Source: Desulfoluna sp.
Lineage (GTDB): Bacteria; Desulfobacterota; Desulfobacteria; Desulfobacterales; Desulfolunaceae
Reading direction: 5' to 3'
Length of the DNA stretch: 64,000 bases
NCBI RefSeq assembly: GCF_030145185.1
Contig: NZ_JAQYWB010000017.1
Location: 1 to 64,000, forward strand
Each line of letters begins with the position of its first letter. Position 1 is the stretch's first letter. The position numbers and the translations under genes are program-made. Shown piece by piece: positions 61,242-64,000 of this stretch. The notes below the pieces were generated by a model. That model was not told where the DNA came from. It worked only from the letters and a program-made list of their open reading frames with translations, and ran no database searches.

Positions 61242-62228
61242 TCAGCTTCCCATATCCCAGCGTACCACGGCGCTCATGCCGGGACGCAGTCCATCCACCC
61301 CCCCTTCAGGCACGGCGCGCACCTCGAAGGTCTTCATGTCAAAATCCCCCGTGGCCTTGGTGGAGTGCCAGGTGGCAAAGGCCCCCAGGGCGGCGATGTG
61401 ATTCACCGTCAACGCCACCTCCCGGTCTCCTAAGGCTGGAATCCGTGCATGCAGGGTGCTTCCCATCCGAATCTTTGCCAGAAGATCCTCACGTAAATTA
61501 AAGGTCACCCAGACATCGGAGAGATCCACCAGCGTCACCACGGGGCATCCGGTGGCGGCCAACTCACCGGGATCCACCACGATGTCCGACACCTCGGCAG
61601 CACGAGGGGCCTGAAGGCGGGTCTCACTTTCAAAGGCCTCCACCTCGGCAAGGGCTCCTGCGGCCTTATTCATAAGGGCTTGTGCCGTCTCCTTGTCCTC
61701 TTGGCGCGCCCCTTTTTCTGCCATCTCATACGCGGCACGGGCCGCCTCGGCGGTCTGACGGGCCACCTCCATGCGGGCCACCGCCTCATCAAGTTTCTGA
61801 GCAGGAAGGACTCCATCCGCATTCAATGTTTCCACGCGAGCGTGGGTCTTGCGGGCCAGCTCCAGCCCCGCCTCTGCTTTGTTCCAAAGGTTTCGCGATG
61901 CCCGAACCTCCTCGACCCGCGCGCCGAAATTGGCCTTGTCCCGCTGGGCCGTCGCCCCTTTAACCGCCGCTTCGGCCTGGCTGAGCTTGGCCCGAATCTC
62001 AGGGCTGTCAATCACAAACAGGGGCTGGCCCTTGACCACCTGCTCTCCCCGGGTGACCAGCACCTCGGAGACCCGGCCGGGCAACTTGGAGGCCACATCA
62101 ATCCGAGTGGCGTCCACTTCCCCCTGGACCACCAGAGGCGCTGGCTTCATAGCCAGAAGAGACGCCGCAGAGCCGACAATACCAAGCCCCACCAAAACCA
62201 TCATTACCGTTGTGTATTTTTTCTTCAT
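61242..62228 (-). CDS. HlyD-family membrane fusion protein
   Basis: The 328-residue protein has an N-terminal membrane anchor (TVMMVLVGLGIVGSAASLLA), a lipoyl-like domain (VVQGEVDATRIDVASKLPGR and DIVVDPGELAATGCPVVTLV), a coiled-coil hairpin rich in A, E and K (around 80-190) and a beta-barrel domain (VWVTFNLREDLLAKIRMGST). It bridges the inner-membrane ABC permeases and the TolC channel. Its start overlaps the tolC-like stop (TGATG). Confidence 0.93.
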   Translation of the reverse strand: MKKKYTTVMMVLVGLGIVGSAASLLAMKPAPLVVQGEVDATRIDVASKLPGRVSEVLVTRGEQVVKGQPLFVIDSPEIRAKLSQAEAAVKGATAQRDKANFGARVEEVRASRNLWNKAEAGLELARKTHARVETLNADGVLPAQKLDEAVARMEVARQTAEAARAAYEMAEKGARQEDKETAQALMNKAAGALAEVEAFESETRLQAPRAAEVSDIVVDPGELAATGCPVVTLVDLSDVWVTFNLREDLLAKIRMGSTLHARIPALGDREVALTVNHIAALGAFATWHSTKATGDFDMKTFEVRAVPEGGVDGLRPGMSAVVRWDMGS

Positions 62229-63661
62229 CAGAAGGTCACCTCCTGTTCCTTGTCGTTGCGATAGGTATTAAATTCCGTGGCCAACCCGGCCGTCTCCAAA
62301 AGACGGGCAAGGGCCACGTCATAGCCGTAGGCAGCCATCAGCTGCTTAATCTCCACCCCGGAGAGGGTGAGCCGTGCGTCCACCACATCAAGCGATGTGG
62401 CGTAGCCCTCTTCAAAGGCACGGGTCTGCACCCGCACCGCCTCCTCGGCCAGGGCGCGGGAGGTCTTCAAAGCATCGTGCTGCTCCACCTGCCCCACCAC
62501 CTCGTGGTAGAGCTTCTCCGTTAAGGTCGCGATATCTTTTTTCGCCTGGGTGGAAAGATGATCCACCCGAGACCTCTGCATGCGGGCCGACCGAAGCCGG
62601 TTCACCGAGGAGAACCCCTCGAACAGATTCATCTCCATGCCCACGCCGGCCGCCCACTCGGGTTCCAGCATGGTGAGATCGTCGGTCACCAGCTCCTGGC
62701 TGGCAAAAAGATAGACCTTGGGAAGAAAGGCTCCCTTCTCCGCTTTCACACCGGCCCGGGCCTGCACGCCCTTTTCATCAATGCGCCGCAGCACCGGGTT
62801 CAAGCGAAGGGCTGCCGAGATAAAATAGTCCATGGGCTCAAGCTCCCGCGTCAGAAAAAGTGGGGAAACCGGGGTGATCGCTTCGTGATCCCCCTCCTCC
62901 ACCGCCAACAGGTTGGCCAGAGCCGTCTCGGCGATGGCCTGATCCCGCACGGCCCGTTTCAACAGACGATGGGCCTCAGCCCGGGCCACCTCGGCATGCA
63001 GGCTCTCCGAACGGGAGATCATCCCCTGGGTCTCCAGCTGCCGGGCCTCAGACACATGCTGCTCCATCCCCTGAAAATAAGAGGTGCGAACCTCCACCAC
63101 CTTTTTAGCAAAGCGAAGGCCGTAGTAGCGCGTCACCATGTCCCGCATCAACTGATTGCCCGTCTCCCGAAGCTGAGCCCCCGCTTCCTGGACCCTGGAG
63201 GCTGCTGCCTCATTGGCCGCCTGAATCCGCCCGCCGGCATACAGGGGCAGGGAGGCGGTGACGCGGCCCTTGACGAAGGTGTCGTCCTGGACCTCCATGG
63301 TGAACTCGGGCAAATACGCCAGTCGAGGGTCTCCAGGACTGCCCGAGATGGGATTGGGCCCGTGGAGAAAGCCCATGGCGTCCTTGATACTCGACAAGTC
63401 GATCTCAATGGGCTCATCGATGCGCGTCCAGCGCATGGAGGCCTCCACCTTGGGCAGGTGAAGCCCGAAGGCCGCCTCTTTCTCATACTCTGTGGCCGCT
63501 TTGGCCTCCCGGGCCGCGGCCAGGGTGTCGTTACCCGCTTCCATGCGGGCAAGCGCAGCATCTAAAGTAAGCTCTCTGGCCAGGGCGACCCCGCCGCCCA
63601 GGCTCATCATGAGACAAAGCGCTGCGGCAACGCCTAAATATCGATTGATTCTTTTTTTCAT
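62228..63661 (-). CDS. TolC-family outer-membrane efflux channel
   Basis: This 477-residue protein has a signal peptide (RYLGVAAALCLMMSLGGGVA, cleaved after ALA) and two OEP repeats rich in coiled coil, with ELTLDAALARMEAGNDTLAA, LPLYAGGRIQAANEAAASRV, and VGMEMNLFEGFSSVNRLRSA. The family forms trimeric beta-barrel/alpha-tunnel channels. Its start overlaps the TetR stop by 1 bp (TAATG), placing the regulator first in the operon. Confidence 0.93.
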   Translation of the reverse strand: MKKRINRYLGVAAALCLMMSLGGGVALARELTLDAALARMEAGNDTLAAAREAKAATEYEKEAAFGLHLPKVEASMRWTRIDEPIEIDLSSIKDAMGFLHGPNPISGSPGDPRLAYLPEFTMEVQDDTFVKGRVTASLPLYAGGRIQAANEAAASRVQEAGAQLRETGNQLMRDMVTRYYGLRFAKKVVEVRTSYFQGMEQHVSEARQLETQGMISRSESLHAEVARAEAHRLLKRAVRDQAIAETALANLLAVEEGDHEAITPVSPLFLTRELEPMDYFISAALRLNPVLRRIDEKGVQARAGVKAEKGAFLPKVYLFASQELVTDDLTMLEPEWAAGVGMEMNLFEGFSSVNRLRSARMQRSRVDHLSTQAKKDIATLTEKLYHEVVGQVEQHDALKTSRALAEEAVRVQTRAFEEGYATSLDVVDARLTLSGVEIKQLMAAYGYDVALARLLETAGLATEFNTYRNDKEQEVTF

Positions 63662-64000
63662 TACACCAGCACTCCCCGTCGAATCATCGCCTTAATGTGG
63701 GTCCTGAGGGCGGCCCCGTCCACGGCGAGGGTCCCCATGACCTGGCCGTAAAGAGATTTCCGGATGCCCCCCAAAATGAAATCACAGGTGACATTGGCCG
63801 GAATATGGGGATTAAACACTCCGGTGGCCTGTCCCTCTTCTATGATGGCGGAAAAGGCCCCCAGAAACTCATGGTAATAAAGGGAAAAGCTGACCTCTTT
63901 GTTTTTCATGAAATTATTGAATTCGTTAACAAAAACAATAATGAGGTTGCGGTCCCCGGTCAAGACGTCAAAGACCAGATCGATGGCTCCTTCCAGCTTT
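63661..64000 (-). CDS. TetR-family regulator, C-terminal part
   Basis: The gene runs past the window edge, so the N-terminal DNA-binding domain is not seen. The visible 112 residues (KLEGAIDLVFDVLTGDRNLI, FYSLYYHEFLGAFSAIIEEG-like region, IPANVTCDFILGGIRKSLYG) have the all-helical ligand/dimerisation pattern of TetR regulators. As the first gene of the efflux operon it is probably its local repressor. Confidence 0.7.
   Translation of the reverse strand, partial: KLEGAIDLVFDVLTGDRNLIIVFVNEFNNFMKNKEVSFSLYYHEFLGAFSAIIEEGQATGVFNPHIPANVTCDFILGGIRKSLYGQVMGTLAVDGAALRTHIKAMIRRGVLV

Overview
The window reads as a chromosomal segment of an anaerobic Desulfobacterota member (a Desulfobacterales or Desulfoluna-like sulfate reducer is my best guess). 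The clues are the moderately GC-rich coding style, abundant sigma-54 regulators, a polyferredoxin membrane protein, DUF169, AcnX and ethanolamine-microcompartment genes, and the tilS-ftsH-folP-ybbR gene order. The organism assignment is inference; no rRNA is present.

Layout. 0-3.2 kb: the tail of a Fic/AlbA-type protein, then a MarR-MFS-DUF169-ferredoxin operon. 3.2-7.4 kb: an OmpR-type two-component system, a PepSY protein and a NapH-like polyferredoxin. 7.7-13.3 kb: a PilB/GspE-like ATPase fused to a receiver domain, a prepilin carrying a lectin-like C-terminal domain, small membrane proteins, a DUF922 putative protease and a five-copy 29-bp tandem repeat. 13.4-23.7 kb: a catabolic regulon. 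An AcoR-like sigma-54 activator sits between two minus-strand operons. One is dapA-like, ridA, a decayed FAD oxidoreductase and BCCT1; the other is BCCT2 and the two AcnX subunits. Both operons have good -24/-12 promoters, and the control regions share a 17-bp dyad that looks like the activator's binding site. The gene content resembles hydroxyproline or proline-derivative catabolism.

24.0-38.8 kb: an ethanolamine microcompartment locus (eutG-like ADH, eutQ, eutE, eutK-like, eutL, eutA, eutC, eutB). Upstream lie a sigma-54 response regulator, a hybrid kinase, a decayed solute-binding-protein gene and a short BMC-H shell gene with its own sigma-54 promoter. In the cell EutBC would split ethanolamine to acetaldehyde and ammonia, EutA would reactivate it, and EutE and the ADH would convert acetaldehyde to acetyl-CoA and ethanol, presumably inside the shell.

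39-49 kb: housekeeping genes (dnaK, grpE, SRP RNA, tilS, ftsH, folP, ybbR, coaX); cdaA is missing from its usual place beside ybbR. 49-52.7 kb: a 55-residue small protein, a zinc-ribbon/receiver protein, two PilT-family ATPases and a YggT protein. 52.8-58.9 kb: proC, a sodium:solute symporter, two alpha/beta hydrolases, an HDOD protein and tRNA-Ala(GGC). 58.9-64 kb: a TetR-TolC-HlyD-ABC2-ABC2 efflux operon with no ATPase gene in view, truncated at the window edge.
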